The notes under the pieces are model-generated. The model searched no databases. It was given only the letters and a program-made list of their open reading frames with translations, and was not told where the DNA came from. Shown piece by piece: positions 1 to 5,863 of a stretch of DNA of 10,789 nt; position 1 is the first letter of the stretch; the number at the start of each line of letters is the position of its first letter. This stretch comes from Deltaproteobacteria bacterium (GTDB lineage Bacteria > Desulfobacterota > Binatia > UBA9968), in contig JAHFAP010000071.1 in assembly GCA_023250495.1 (NCBI GenBank), positions 1 through 10,789 of the forward strand, written 5' to 3'. Both the position numbers and the translations under genes were made by a program.

Positions 1-66
1 GTAGCCGCAGCCCGAAAGAAGCAACAAGACAGTTATCGTTACAGCAGCGAACAGATTGTGTCTCAT
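1..66 (-). CDS. Lipoprotein, N-terminal fragment (cut by window edge)
   Basis: Reading leftward from an ATG at 66 gives 22 codons before the window ends: MRHNLFAAVTITVLLLLSGC, then GY. This has a short basic start (Arg2, His3), a hydrophobic core (residues 5-17) and a lipobox LSGC with Cys20, the usual signal for export and lipid attachment by signal peptidase II. A GAGGAG ribosome-binding site lies at 84-79, 12 bases from the ATG, and a promoter-like pair lies further upstream. The frame is open to the edge, so the mature protein and its function cannot be seen. It diverges from rplU and is probably an unrelated envelope protein. The signal-peptide reading is quite clear; a chance ORF cannot be excluded from 22 codons. 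Confidence 0.6.
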   Translation of the reverse strand, partial: MRHNLFAAVTITVLLLLSGCGY

Positions 67-90
67 ATTGAACCAAAGCTCCTCGCACCC

Positions 91-119
91 TGTATCGCAG
101 AGGGAGAAATTCTTGTCAA
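91..119 (-). promoter_or_regulatory. Putative sigma70 promoter for the divergent lipoprotein gene
   Basis: On the minus strand a perfect TTGACA (119-114) is followed by a 17-base spacer and GATACA (96-91). The spacer ends in TGC, so a TGn extended -10 precedes the weak hexamer. Transcription would start near 84, giving a leader of about 18 bases. The site points away from the rplU promoter, and the two -35 boxes are only 13 bases apart. Confidence 0.45.
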
Positions 120-132
120 GCCTGCTCGCGCG

Positions 133-161
133 TTGACTTTGTGAGCGATTTCGTCTACAAA
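133..161 (+). promoter_or_regulatory. Sigma70-like promoter of rplU-rpmA
   Basis: TTGACT (133-138), a 17-base spacer and TACAAA (156-161) give a near-consensus pair. The start point would be near 168, leaving a leader of about 18 bases that carries AGGAAA at 171-176, nine bases before the rplU ATG. Because the promoter covers the GTG at 141, it also argues against starting rplU there. The short leader leaves no room for an L21-binding autoregulatory structure. Confidence 0.65.
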
Positions 162-185
162 CATCATCTAAGGAAAGTTACAACG

Positions 186-500
186 ATGGCTTATGCGGTT
201 GTCAAAACTGGGGGAAAGCAGTACCGGGTGGCGCCGGGGGATGTGGTGCGCGTGGAGCGGCTGGAGGGGCAGGTCGGCGAAAAGATCGCGCTCGGCGAGG
301 TGTTGTTTGTCGGCGGCAACGGCGAGGTGAAGATCGGAACTCCGATGCTTCCGGATATTAAGGTCACTGCGGAGATAGTCGATCAGGGGCGGGCCAAGAA
401 GATCATTGTCTTCAAGAAGAAACGGCGAAAGGGTTACAGCCGGCAGCGCGGCCATCGGCAGAGCCTGACCACGCTGAAGATCGTGGAGATTCAAGGTTAA
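186..500 (+). CDS. rplU: 50S ribosomal protein L21
   Basis: This encodes a 104-residue protein, the normal length for bacterial L21 (E. coli 103), which binds 23S rRNA in the large subunit. The start MAYAVVKTGGKQYRV is the family signature. The C-terminal half is strongly basic (KKIIVFKKKRRKGYSRQRGHRQ), as expected for an rRNA-binding tail. The ATG at 186 is chosen over an in-frame GTG at 141 because AGGAAA is correctly spaced from it, the family begins here, and the promoter overlaps the longer version. rpmA follows after 16 bases with its own ribosome-binding site, so the pair is co-transcribed. The small gene (prp/ysxB) found between rplU and rpmA in Firmicutes is absent. Confidence 0.97.
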   Translation: MAYAVVKTGGKQYRVAPGDVVRVERLEGQVGEKIALGEVLFVGGNGEVKIGTPMLPDIKVTAEIVDQGRAKKIIVFKKKRRKGYSRQRGHRQSLTTLKIVEIQG

Positions 501-516
501 TTGAAGGAGTCACCAT

Positions 517-771
517 ATGGCGCATAAGAAAGCCGGAGGGAGCACGCGCAACGGGAGAGATAGTCAAGGCCAGAGGCGAGGGGTTAAAGTGTTTGGCGGG
601 GAGAAAGTGCGTGCGGGAAATATCCTCATCCGCCAGCTCGGGACGCGCATCCACCCGGGAAGAAACGTTGGCATGGGCCGGGACTTCACCATCTTCGCGA
701 AGATCGACGGTGTAGTCTCTTACGAGCGCATGGATAAAGAGCGAAAGCGGGTGAGCGTGCTGCCGGCGTGA
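517..771 (+). CDS. rpmA: 50S ribosomal protein L27
   Basis: The 84-residue product starts MAHKKAGGSTRNGRDSQGQR, the conserved L27 N-terminus that reaches toward the peptidyl-transferase centre in assembled ribosomes. It lacks the extra N-terminal peptide that Firmicutes cleave with Prp, which fits the absence of prp here. The core GVKVFGGEKVRAGNILIRQ is typical of the family. AAGGAGT at 504-510 lies six bases before the ATG. It is the second gene of the rplU unit and is followed within 20 bases by an intrinsic terminator, so most transcripts should end before obgE. Confidence 0.97.
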   Translation: MAHKKAGGSTRNGRDSQGQRRGVKVFGGEKVRAGNILIRQLGTRIHPGRNVGMGRDFTIFAKIDGVVSYERMDKERKRVSVLPA

Positions 772-790
772 CGGCAGCGTTGCTCAGAGA

Positions 791-816
791 AAAGCCCCTT
801 TCGGGGCTTTTTTTTT
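791..816 (+). terminator. Rho-independent terminator after rpmA
   Basis: AAAGCCCC (791-798), loop TTTC and GGGGCTTT (803-810) form a perfect 8-bp stem that runs straight into six more Ts (811-816). This textbook intrinsic terminator closes the rplU-rpmA unit. A smaller inverted pair, TGCCG/CGGCA, spans the rpmA stop at 761-776. Confidence 0.93.
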
Positions 817-868
817 GCCTGGAGAAGGGGGATGATGCCATTGATGAGGCAGCCGAGAACGGCGCTTT

Positions 869-1001
869 CCCGTCTGGGAGCCTCTTTCAGGTCCGATGCA
901 ATACTTCCGGCTTACGCTCGCCGTCGGTGTTTAGAAACTCCAGGAGCACGCTTGAATCTCCGCGTCCGGTGCATCGGCCCTTCAAGATACCTCCAGACGG
1001 G
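869..1001 (+). repeat. 133-bp palindromic dispersed repeat, copy 1
   Basis: Two 32-base arms (869-900 and 970-1001) are inverted repeats matching at 25 of 32 positions, starting with a perfect 9-bp terminal pairing (CCCGTCTGG). They enclose a 69-base loop. A second copy of exactly 133 bases lies at 4566-4698 in the same orientation, about 71% identical by hand alignment (arms 27/32 and 28/32, loop 40/69). No transposase is present, so it resembles a MITE or REP-type element. It fills the gap between the rpmA terminator and obgE and ends 35 bases before the preferred obgE start. I see no promoter inside it. A reading frame crosses it, but the changes between copies follow pairing rather than coding. 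Confidence 0.85.
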
Positions 1002-1036
1002 CGGGAATGAGATTTTTTGGGCTTCGGTTCAGCGTC

Positions 1037-2077
1037 ATGAAGTTCATCGACGAAGTTAGAATAGAGGTCGAAGCCGGCGATGGCGGGCGGGGATGTATGA
1101 GCTTTCGCCGGGAGAAGTTCGTTCCGCGCGGCGGGCCGGATGGGGGCGATGGCGGGGATGGAGGCGATGTGGTGGTGGTTGCGGATGCGCAGCTCGCCAC
1201 GCTGTTGGACCTACGCTACCAGAGGCTCTATCGCGCCGGCAGAGGGGAGCATGGCCGGGGAAAAGACCAGCACGGAAAAAGGGGCGAGGACAGAATCATC
1301 GCTGTTCCAGTCGGAACGATCATTCGCGACGCGCACAGTGGTGAGCTCCTGGCAGATCTCAGCATGTCGGGGGAGCGCGTGGTGGTTGCGCAGGGAGGCA
1401 AGGGTGGGAGAGGAAACGCGCGCTTTGTCTCTTCCACGAATCGGAGCCCGCGCAAGGTTCAGCCCGGTCTTCCAGGCGAAGAGCGCGAGCTCGATGTCGA
1501 GCTTAGGCTGCTGGCCGATGTGGGAATCATCGGCCTGCCGAATGCCGGCAAGTCCACCCTGATCGCCGCCATCTCCGCGGCGCGGCCGAAGATCGCCGAC
1601 TATCCATTCACGACGCTGGTTCCGAATTTGGGTGTGGTGAGCTACGGAGAAGGGAAAAGTTTTGTGGTGGCCGATATTCCAGGGCTGATCGAGGGGGCCC
1701 ATCGAGGGGAAGGGCTCGGCCATAAGTTCCTCAAGCACGTGAGTCGGACCAGCCTGCTGATCCATCTCCTGGACGCGTCGCTCATTCGGGAAGAGGACGC
1801 GCTGGCGGATTGGCGCGCGATCAATCAAGAGCTCGAACTCTTCGACCCGGCGCTGGCGGCGAAGCCGCAAATCGTGGTCGCGAACAAGATCGACCTGCCG
1901 GAGGCGAGGGAGAAGATCGGACTCTTAGCGGGGCTCTTTGCGCCGATGTCGCTTCCAATCTGCGCGATCTCCGCGGCGACGCATGAAGGACTGCGCGAGC
2001 TTACGATGTTAATCGCGACCGAGTTGGGAAAGGCTAAAGGCGGAAGGGATGACGAGCGTGTCGCAGCAGGAATTTAA
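1037..2077 (+). CDS. obgE: GTPase ObgE/CgtA, 50S subunit assembly factor
   Basis: This is a 346-residue Obg-family GTPase that helps mature the 50S subunit and links growth to GTP and (p)ppGpp levels. The glycine-rich Obg domain covers residues 1-158 (AGDGGRGCMSFRREKF, then repeated GGDGGD). The G domain has P-loop GLPNAGKST at 166-174, DIPG, NKID and a SAA motif. The variable C-terminal domain of some Gram-positive Obg proteins is absent, as in many proteobacteria. The family start MKFIDEV picks the ATG at 1037. An in-frame ATG at 1007 would add ten atypical residues (MRFFGLRFSV), though it has GGCGGGA just upstream whereas 1037 has no clear Shine-Dalgarno. The gene follows a terminator and a repeat, with no obvious promoter of its own. 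Its end overlaps proB by 29 bases. Confidence 0.96.
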   Translation: MKFIDEVRIEVEAGDGGRGCMSFRREKFVPRGGPDGGDGGDGGDVVVVADAQLATLLDLRYQRLYRAGRGEHGRGKDQHGKRGEDRIIAVPVGTIIRDAHSGELLADLSMSGERVVVAQGGKGGRGNARFVSSTNRSPRKVQPGLPGEERELDVELRLLADVGIIGLPNAGKSTLIAAISAARPKIADYPFTTLVPNLGVVSYGEGKSFVVADIPGLIEGAHRGEGLGHKFLKHVSRTSLLIHLLDASLIREEDALADWRAINQELELFDPALAAKPQIVVANKIDLPEAREKIGLLAGLFAPMSLPICAISAATHEGLRELTMLIATELGKAKGGRDDERVAAGI

Positions 2078-3194
2078 GAAGCGGATCCTGCGTCGCTGCC
2101 GCCGCGTCGTCGTCAAGATCGGCAGTCAGGTTCTCTCGTCGCCTGATGGCATCGAGGAAGGAAGGATCAAGGGATTGGTGCGGGATCTAGCCGAGCTGCA
2201 CGAGCAGGGCAAAGAGCTCGTTGTGGTCAGCTCCGGGGCCGTGGCTTCGGGGATGACGCGGCTCGGGCTCAAGGACAAGCCGAAGACCATTCCGCAGAAG
2301 CAGGCGCTCGCGGCCGTGGGGCAGATCAAGCTCATGGCTCTCTACGAAAGATGTTTTTCGCGCTTCGACAAGAGCGTGGCCCAGGTGCTGCTGACCCATG
2401 AGGATCTCGCCGACCGCCGCCGCTATCTCAACGCCAAGCACACGCTGCAGACTCTGCTCGATCTTTCGCTCATTCCGGTCGTCAACGAGAACGACACGGT
2501 CGCCGTCGAAGAGATGAAGTTCGGCGACAACGACCATCTCTCCGCGCTGGTGGCCACGCTGCTCGAAGCCGACCTGCTGGTCATGCTCAGCGACGTTGCC
2601 GGCGTGTATGATCGCGACCCTCGGCTCGACGAGGCCGCGGAGTTGATCTCCGTGATCGAGAATATTAAAACAGTGAGGACGAAGCTCAGCGGCAAGAGCC
2701 AGAGCTTGTACGGGACCGGCGGCATCGCCTCGAAGATCAGCGCGGCGGAGGAGGCCGCCGCCGCCGGGATTCCCACGCTGATTGCGAGCGGGCTGGAGGC
2801 CGGGATTCTTCGGAAGATCTTCGATCCGGAGCAGGAGAGCGGCACGTGCATCGTTCCGGAAGAAAATCGTCTTGCCAGCCGCAAGCACTGGATTGCCTAC
2901 AATCTCAAGCCAACGGGCGAGATCGTGGTCGATGAGGGGGCCGTTGAGGCGCTGGTCCACAAGGGAAGGAGCCTTCTCCCGTCGGGCCTGAGAAAGGTCC
3001 ACGGATCGTTTGGTGTCGGCGAATGCGTGCGCTGTCTCGACCTTCAGGGGCGGGAGTTCGCCCGGGGGTTGGTCAACTACAGCGCCCAGGAGCTTGAGCA
3101 GATCAAAGGATTGCATACCAGCAAGATCGAGAAGGTTCTGGGGTACAAGGCCTACGATGAGATCATCCATCGCGATGACTTGGTGCTTTTATAG
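2049..3194 (+). CDS. proB: Glutamate 5-kinase
   Basis: ProB phosphorylates glutamate to gamma-glutamyl phosphate, the first and feedback-inhibited step of proline synthesis. The 381-residue product (E. coli 367) has the amino-acid kinase fold: VVKIGSQVL near residue 20, SSGAVASG at 61-68, VVNENDTVA, GDNDHLSALVA and GTGGIASKISAA. A C-terminal PUA domain follows from about residue 285 (GEIVVDEGAVEAL to HRDDLVLL). The ATG at 2049 lies inside the end of obgE, with AAAGG eight bases upstream. An in-frame GTG at 2058 is the alternative. The 29-base overlap implies translational coupling to obgE. A hairpin array starts four bases after the stop, before proA. Confidence 0.97.
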   Translation: MTSVSQQEFKKRILRRCRRVVVKIGSQVLSSPDGIEEGRIKGLVRDLAELHEQGKELVVVSSGAVASGMTRLGLKDKPKTIPQKQALAAVGQIKLMALYERCFSRFDKSVAQVLLTHEDLADRRRYLNAKHTLQTLLDLSLIPVVNENDTVAVEEMKFGDNDHLSALVATLLEADLLVMLSDVAGVYDRDPRLDEAAELISVIENIKTVRTKLSGKSQSLYGTGGIASKISAAEEAAAAGIPTLIASGLEAGILRKIFDPEQESGTCIVPEENRLASRKHWIAYNLKPTGEIVVDEGAVEALVHKGRSLLPSGLRKVHGSFGVGECVRCLDLQGREFARGLVNYSAQELEQIKGLHTSKIEKVLGYKAYDEIIHRDDLVLL

Positions 3195-3197
3195 CCG

Positions 3198-3253
3198 TCA
3201 GCGGTCAGCCGTCAGCGCTCAGCTTTTGCTGATAGCTGATTGCTGAAAGCTGA
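3198..3253 (+). repeat. Heptamer array folding as a hairpin (4x TCAGCnn, 4x GCTGAnn)
   Basis: TCAGC occurs at 3198, 3205, 3212 and 3219, exactly every 7 bases. After a TTTT loop its complement GCTGA occurs at 3228, 3235, 3242 and 3249 with the same period. The two 26-base arms pair as four 5-bp helices separated by 2x2 internal loops. The array fills most of the 81-base proB-proA gap and ends 12 bases before the proA ribosome-binding site (GGAG at 3265-3268). No long T run follows, so a terminator role is doubtful. It may be a short-period intergenic repeat or an mRNA-processing or stability element within the operon. Confidence 0.85.
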
Positions 3254-3275
3254 GGGATGAGATCGGAGAGGGAGA

Positions 3276-4532
3276 ATGTCACTCAAAAACGAAGCGCTCC
3301 TGTTAGGACAAAAGGCGAAAGAGGCGTCGCGCCGGCTAGCACGGCTCTCGGCGGATGAAAAAAACCAGGCATTGTTGGGAATGGCGGAGGGGATCGAGCG
3401 GCAGAGCGAGTTCCTTCTGAAAGAGAACAAGAAAGACCTGGATCTCGCCCGCAAGGCCGGGCTTTCAGGGGCACTGCTGGACCGCATCGCGCTGAATCCC
3501 AGCCGCATCCAGGCGATGGCCAGGGGGTTGAGAGAAATCGCGGCGCTCCCCGATCCGGTGGGCGAGATCGTCAAGATGTGGCGGCGGCCAAACGGGCTGC
3601 AAGTGGGAAGGATGCGCATTCCGCTCGGAGTGATCGTGATCATCTACGAGGCGAGGCCCAACGTGACCGCCGACGCCGCGGCTCTCTGCGTGAAATCCGG
3701 CAATGCCGTCATCCTGCGCGGCGGCACCGAGGCCCATTTTTCCAACCGGGCCATCGGCGCGATCCTCCAGCAGGCGTGCGCCGCCGCGTCGGTGCCGCAA
3801 GAAGCGGTTCAAGTGGCGGAGTCAAAAGATCGGGGCCTGGTTCATGAGCTGCTTCAACTCGAAGAGCATATCGACCTGGCTATCCCGCGCGGCGGCGAGG
3901 AGCTGATCCGCGCCGTGGCGGAGAACTCGCGCATCCCCGTCATCAAACACTACAAGGGCGTGTGCCACGTCTACGTCGACGACGAGGCCGCTTTCGAAAT
4001 GGCGGAGCGGATCTGCATGAACGCCAAGGTGCAGCGGCCGGCTGTATGCAACGCGATGGAGACGCTACTGGTGCACGAAGGAATCGCTCAGACTTTCCTG
4101 CCTTCCATGATCGCCAAATTCCAGGCGGCGGGCGTGGAAGTGCGCGGCTGTAAGAGGACACGCGCCTTGGCGTCTGGAGTCAAGCCGGCTAGCGAGGACG
4201 ATTGGACGACGGAATATCTCGATCTGATCCTCTCGGTGCGGGTAGTGAAAAATATGGACGGCGCGATCGATCACATCGAGCGGTACGGATCTCAGCACAC
4301 CGAAACGATCGTGACCTCCGACTACCGCAAGGCCAGGGAGTTCCTCGACCGCGTCAATTCCTCCGTCGTTCTGGTCAACGCATCGACCCGATTCAACGAT
4401 GGTGGGGAGCTGGGGCTCGGGGCGGAGATGGGGATCAGCACGAGCAAGATCCACGCCTTCGGTCCGATGGGGTTGGAAGAGTTGACCACCACCAAGTTCA
4501 TTGTCTTCGGCGACGGGCAGATCCGCGAATGA
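3276..4532 (+). CDS. proA: Glutamate-5-semialdehyde dehydrogenase (gamma-glutamyl phosphate reductase)
   Basis: ProA uses NADPH to reduce the gamma-glutamyl phosphate made by ProB to glutamate-5-semialdehyde, which cyclises toward proline. The 418-residue length matches E. coli (417). Family motifs are PLGVIVIIYEARPNVTADAA, the glycine-rich ILRGGTEA, IPRGGEELI, and NAKVQRPAVCNAMETLL with the predicted catalytic Cys258. It ends with the usual GLGAEMGISTSK and GPMGLEELTTTKF. GGAG at 3265-3268 is seven bases from the ATG. It follows proB across the heptamer hairpin, so the two enzymes of one pathway are adjacent and almost certainly co-transcribed. A 133-bp repeat separates it from nadD. Confidence 0.97.
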   Translation: MSLKNEALLLGQKAKEASRRLARLSADEKNQALLGMAEGIERQSEFLLKENKKDLDLARKAGLSGALLDRIALNPSRIQAMARGLREIAALPDPVGEIVKMWRRPNGLQVGRMRIPLGVIVIIYEARPNVTADAAALCVKSGNAVILRGGTEAHFSNRAIGAILQQACAAASVPQEAVQVAESKDRGLVHELLQLEEHIDLAIPRGGEELIRAVAENSRIPVIKHYKGVCHVYVDDEAAFEMAERICMNAKVQRPAVCNAMETLLVHEGIAQTFLPSMIAKFQAAGVEVRGCKRTRALASGVKPASEDDWTTEYLDLILSVRVVKNMDGAIDHIERYGSQHTETIVTSDYRKAREFLDRVNSSVVLVNASTRFNDGGELGLGAEMGISTSKIHAFGPMGLEELTTTKFIVFGDGQIRE

Positions 4533-4565
4533 ACAGGCCGCTGAAAAAAGCTCATCTACCGTTAG

Positions 4566-4698
4566 CCCGCCTGGGAGTCTCTCTCCGGTCCGATGCGATA
4601 CGCCTGTCTTACGCTCAACGGATTGCTGAGAGTAGCCGTGAAGTACGCTTGATTCTTCTCGTCCCACGCATCGGCCCTTCGAGATACCCCCAGGCGGG
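4566..4698 (+). repeat. 133-bp palindromic dispersed repeat, copy 2
   Basis: This has the same length and orientation as the copy at 869-1001. Arms 4566-4597 and 4667-4698 pair at 26 of 32 positions. Relative to copy 1, arm positions 5, 18 and 32 changed on both sides so that pairing is kept (T-A to C-G, T-A to C-G, A-T to G-C). It fills most of the 193-base gap between proA and nadD and ends 27 bases before the nadD start. As the flanking genes run in one direction, it is probably transcribed and could form a large hairpin in the mRNA. Confidence 0.87.
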
Positions 4699-4725
4699 CG
4701 GTGATCATAGCTGCGCTCGACCCAC

Positions 4726-5385
4726 ATGAAGATCGGTCTTTTCGGCGGCACCTTCGACCCGATCCACTGGGGCCACCTGCGCAGCGCCGAGGAGGTTCGA
4801 GAGGCATTTCACCTGGACCGGGTTCTGTTCATCCCGGCCTCCGTGCCGCCGCACAAGCAGAGGCAAGACGCGACCGCTGCGCTCGACCGCCTCAAGATGG
4901 TGCGGCTGGCGATCGCGAAGAATCCCGGATTTGCCGTCTCCGACGTGGAGATCTTACGCCCTGGGAAGTCCTACTCCCTTGATACTCTGCGCGACTTCGC
5001 GCGGCAGCGGCGCAACGACTCGCTCTATTTCATTCTCGGCGTGGACGCGTTTCGCGAGATCGGCTCGTGGAAGGATTTCCAAGAGATCTTTCCGCTCTGC
5101 CATATGATCGTGACCTCCAGGCCCGGATGCGGAGACTTGCTCAAGCTCGGCGATATTCCCGTTGCGGCCCGAAAGCTGTTTTGTTATGATCCCCAAAAAA
5201 AGGCATACCGCCATACGAGCGGCACCCGTCTTCATTTTCTCAAGCTGACTGACATTGCCATCTCAGCCTCCGAGATTCGGGCTCGCGTGAAGGCAGGAAA
5301 GTCCATCCGCTATCTGGTTCCGTCAGGGGTTGAGGCCTACATCAAAAGAAGAGGCTTGTATCGAAGCGCCAGGAGGGGCGAATAA
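4726..5385 (+). CDS. nadD: Nicotinate-nucleotide adenylyltransferase
   Basis: NadD transfers AMP from ATP to nicotinate mononucleotide, making deamido-NAD in NAD synthesis. The 219-residue product is of normal length. It starts MKIGLFGGTFDPIHWGHLRS, with the nucleotidyltransferase motif GGTFDPIHxGH at residues 7-17. It also has the substrate-site PPHKQ, GVDAF and SWKDF segments and the C-terminal ISASEIR at 179-185, followed by YLVPSGVEAYIKRRGLY. No strong Shine-Dalgarno precedes the ATG, which lies 27 bases after repeat copy 2. The last codons contain AGGAGG for rsfS, and the TAA stop overlaps the proposed rsfS start, so the two are translationally coupled. Confidence 0.96.
   Translation: MKIGLFGGTFDPIHWGHLRSAEEVREAFHLDRVLFIPASVPPHKQRQDATAALDRLKMVRLAIAKNPGFAVSDVEILRPGKSYSLDTLRDFARQRRNDSLYFILGVDAFREIGSWKDFQEIFPLCHMIVTSRPGCGDLLKLGDIPVAARKLFCYDPQKKAYRHTSGTRLHFLKLTDIAISASEIRARVKAGKSIRYLVPSGVEAYIKRRGLYRSARRGE
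5371..5376 (+). promoter_or_regulatory. Perfect Shine-Dalgarno that sets the rsfS start
   Basis: AGGAGG lies inside the end of nadD, five bases before the in-frame ATA at 5382, a normal spacing. It is 23 bases from an in-frame ATT at 5400 and 95 bases from the first in-frame ATG at 5472. It therefore supports initiation at 5382 despite the unusual codon. Confidence 0.7.
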
Positions 5386-5795
5386 CGACTTCGACGGGGA
5401 TTGACTCCCGGGAGAAGGCCCTGCTCCTCAGCCGCTTCGCTCTGGAGAAGAAGGCCTACGATCTGATCCTGATGGAGGTTCGTGAGATCACCTCCATCGC
5501 CGATTATTTTATCATCTGCTCCGGTCGCTCCGACCGGCAGGTGCAGAGCATCGCGCAGGGGATCGAAGAAAATCTGGGGCGAATGGGAGTTCGTCCCCAG
5601 TCGGTCGAGGGCGCCGGCAGGGGTCAGTGGGCGCTAATGGATTTTTCGGACGTCATCGTCCATATCTTCTATCAACCTGTGCGCGAGTTTTACGATCTTG
5701 AAGGGCTTTGGGCCGATGCTCCTCGAGTGGAGCTGCCCGAGCCCTATGCGACACTCGCGAGTCAATTCCGCATCAGGGGCGAGCAACACCCTTGA
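5382..5795 (+). CDS. rsfS: Ribosomal silencing factor RsfS (Iojap/DUF143)
   Basis: RsfS binds protein L14 on the large subunit and blocks subunit joining in starved cells. The core TSIADYFIICSGRSDRQVQS, then GRGQWALMDFSDVIVHIF and EFYDLEGLWADAP, are family signatures. From 5382 the product is 137 residues. An ATG at 5472 would give 107 but would remove the conserved first helix (SREKALLLSRFALEKKAYDL), which is intact in frame. Between the upstream stop at 5331 and 5472 there is no in-frame ATG, GTG or TTG. AGGAGG at 5371-5376 points to ATA at 5382, overlapping the nadD stop as ATAA; one base change from ATGA would explain both. Either AUA initiation is used or the base at 5384 is an error. 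The identity is secure; the start is inferred. Confidence 0.9.
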   Translation: MTTSTGIDSREKALLLSRFALEKKAYDLILMEVREITSIADYFIICSGRSDRQVQSIAQGIEENLGRMGVRPQSVEGAGRGQWALMDFSDVIVHIFYQPVREFYDLEGLWADAPRVELPEPYATLASQFRIRGEQHP

Positions 5796-5863
5796 GCTTG
5801 GGCCGACCGAAGACCGCTCAGGACGCGACCTAAATTAAATCTTTTGAGAAAGGATCAGACTTC

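Noticed and set aside
141..185. Longer rplU starting at GTG 141 (15 extra residues)
   Set aside because: The added residues are not in L21, the promoter -10 box lies inside them, and AGGAAA is spaced for the ATG at 186.
1002..1020. T run after repeat copy 1 as a terminator
   Set aside because: The six Ts lie 12 bases beyond the hairpin and fall at the obgE start, so they do not make an intrinsic terminator.
1007..1036. obgE start at ATG 1007
   Set aside because: It adds ten residues not seen in Obg proteins before the conserved MKFIDEV. It remains a minor possibility because GGCGGGA precedes it.
832..1059. Small protein encoded by the 133-bp repeat (SFRSDAI...IGPSRY in both copies)
   Set aside because: Both copies are open in this frame, but no ribosome-binding site fits and the changes between copies preserve base pairing rather than amino acids.
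1211..1870. Minus-strand open frame opposite obgE
   Set aside because: It lies entirely within the conserved GTPase gene and its translation has no recognisable features.
2187..3170. Long minus-strand open frame opposite proB (327 codons)
   Set aside because: It is a shadow of GC-rich codon usage in proB. The translation shows no known domain, and proB is unmistakable.
4065..4751. Minus-strand open frame across the end of proA and repeat copy 2
   Set aside because: It spans a gene and a repeat and has no domain signature.
5472..5795. rsfS starting at ATG 5472
   Set aside because: It would delete the conserved N-terminal helix that is intact in frame upstream, and the strong AGGAGG would have no function.
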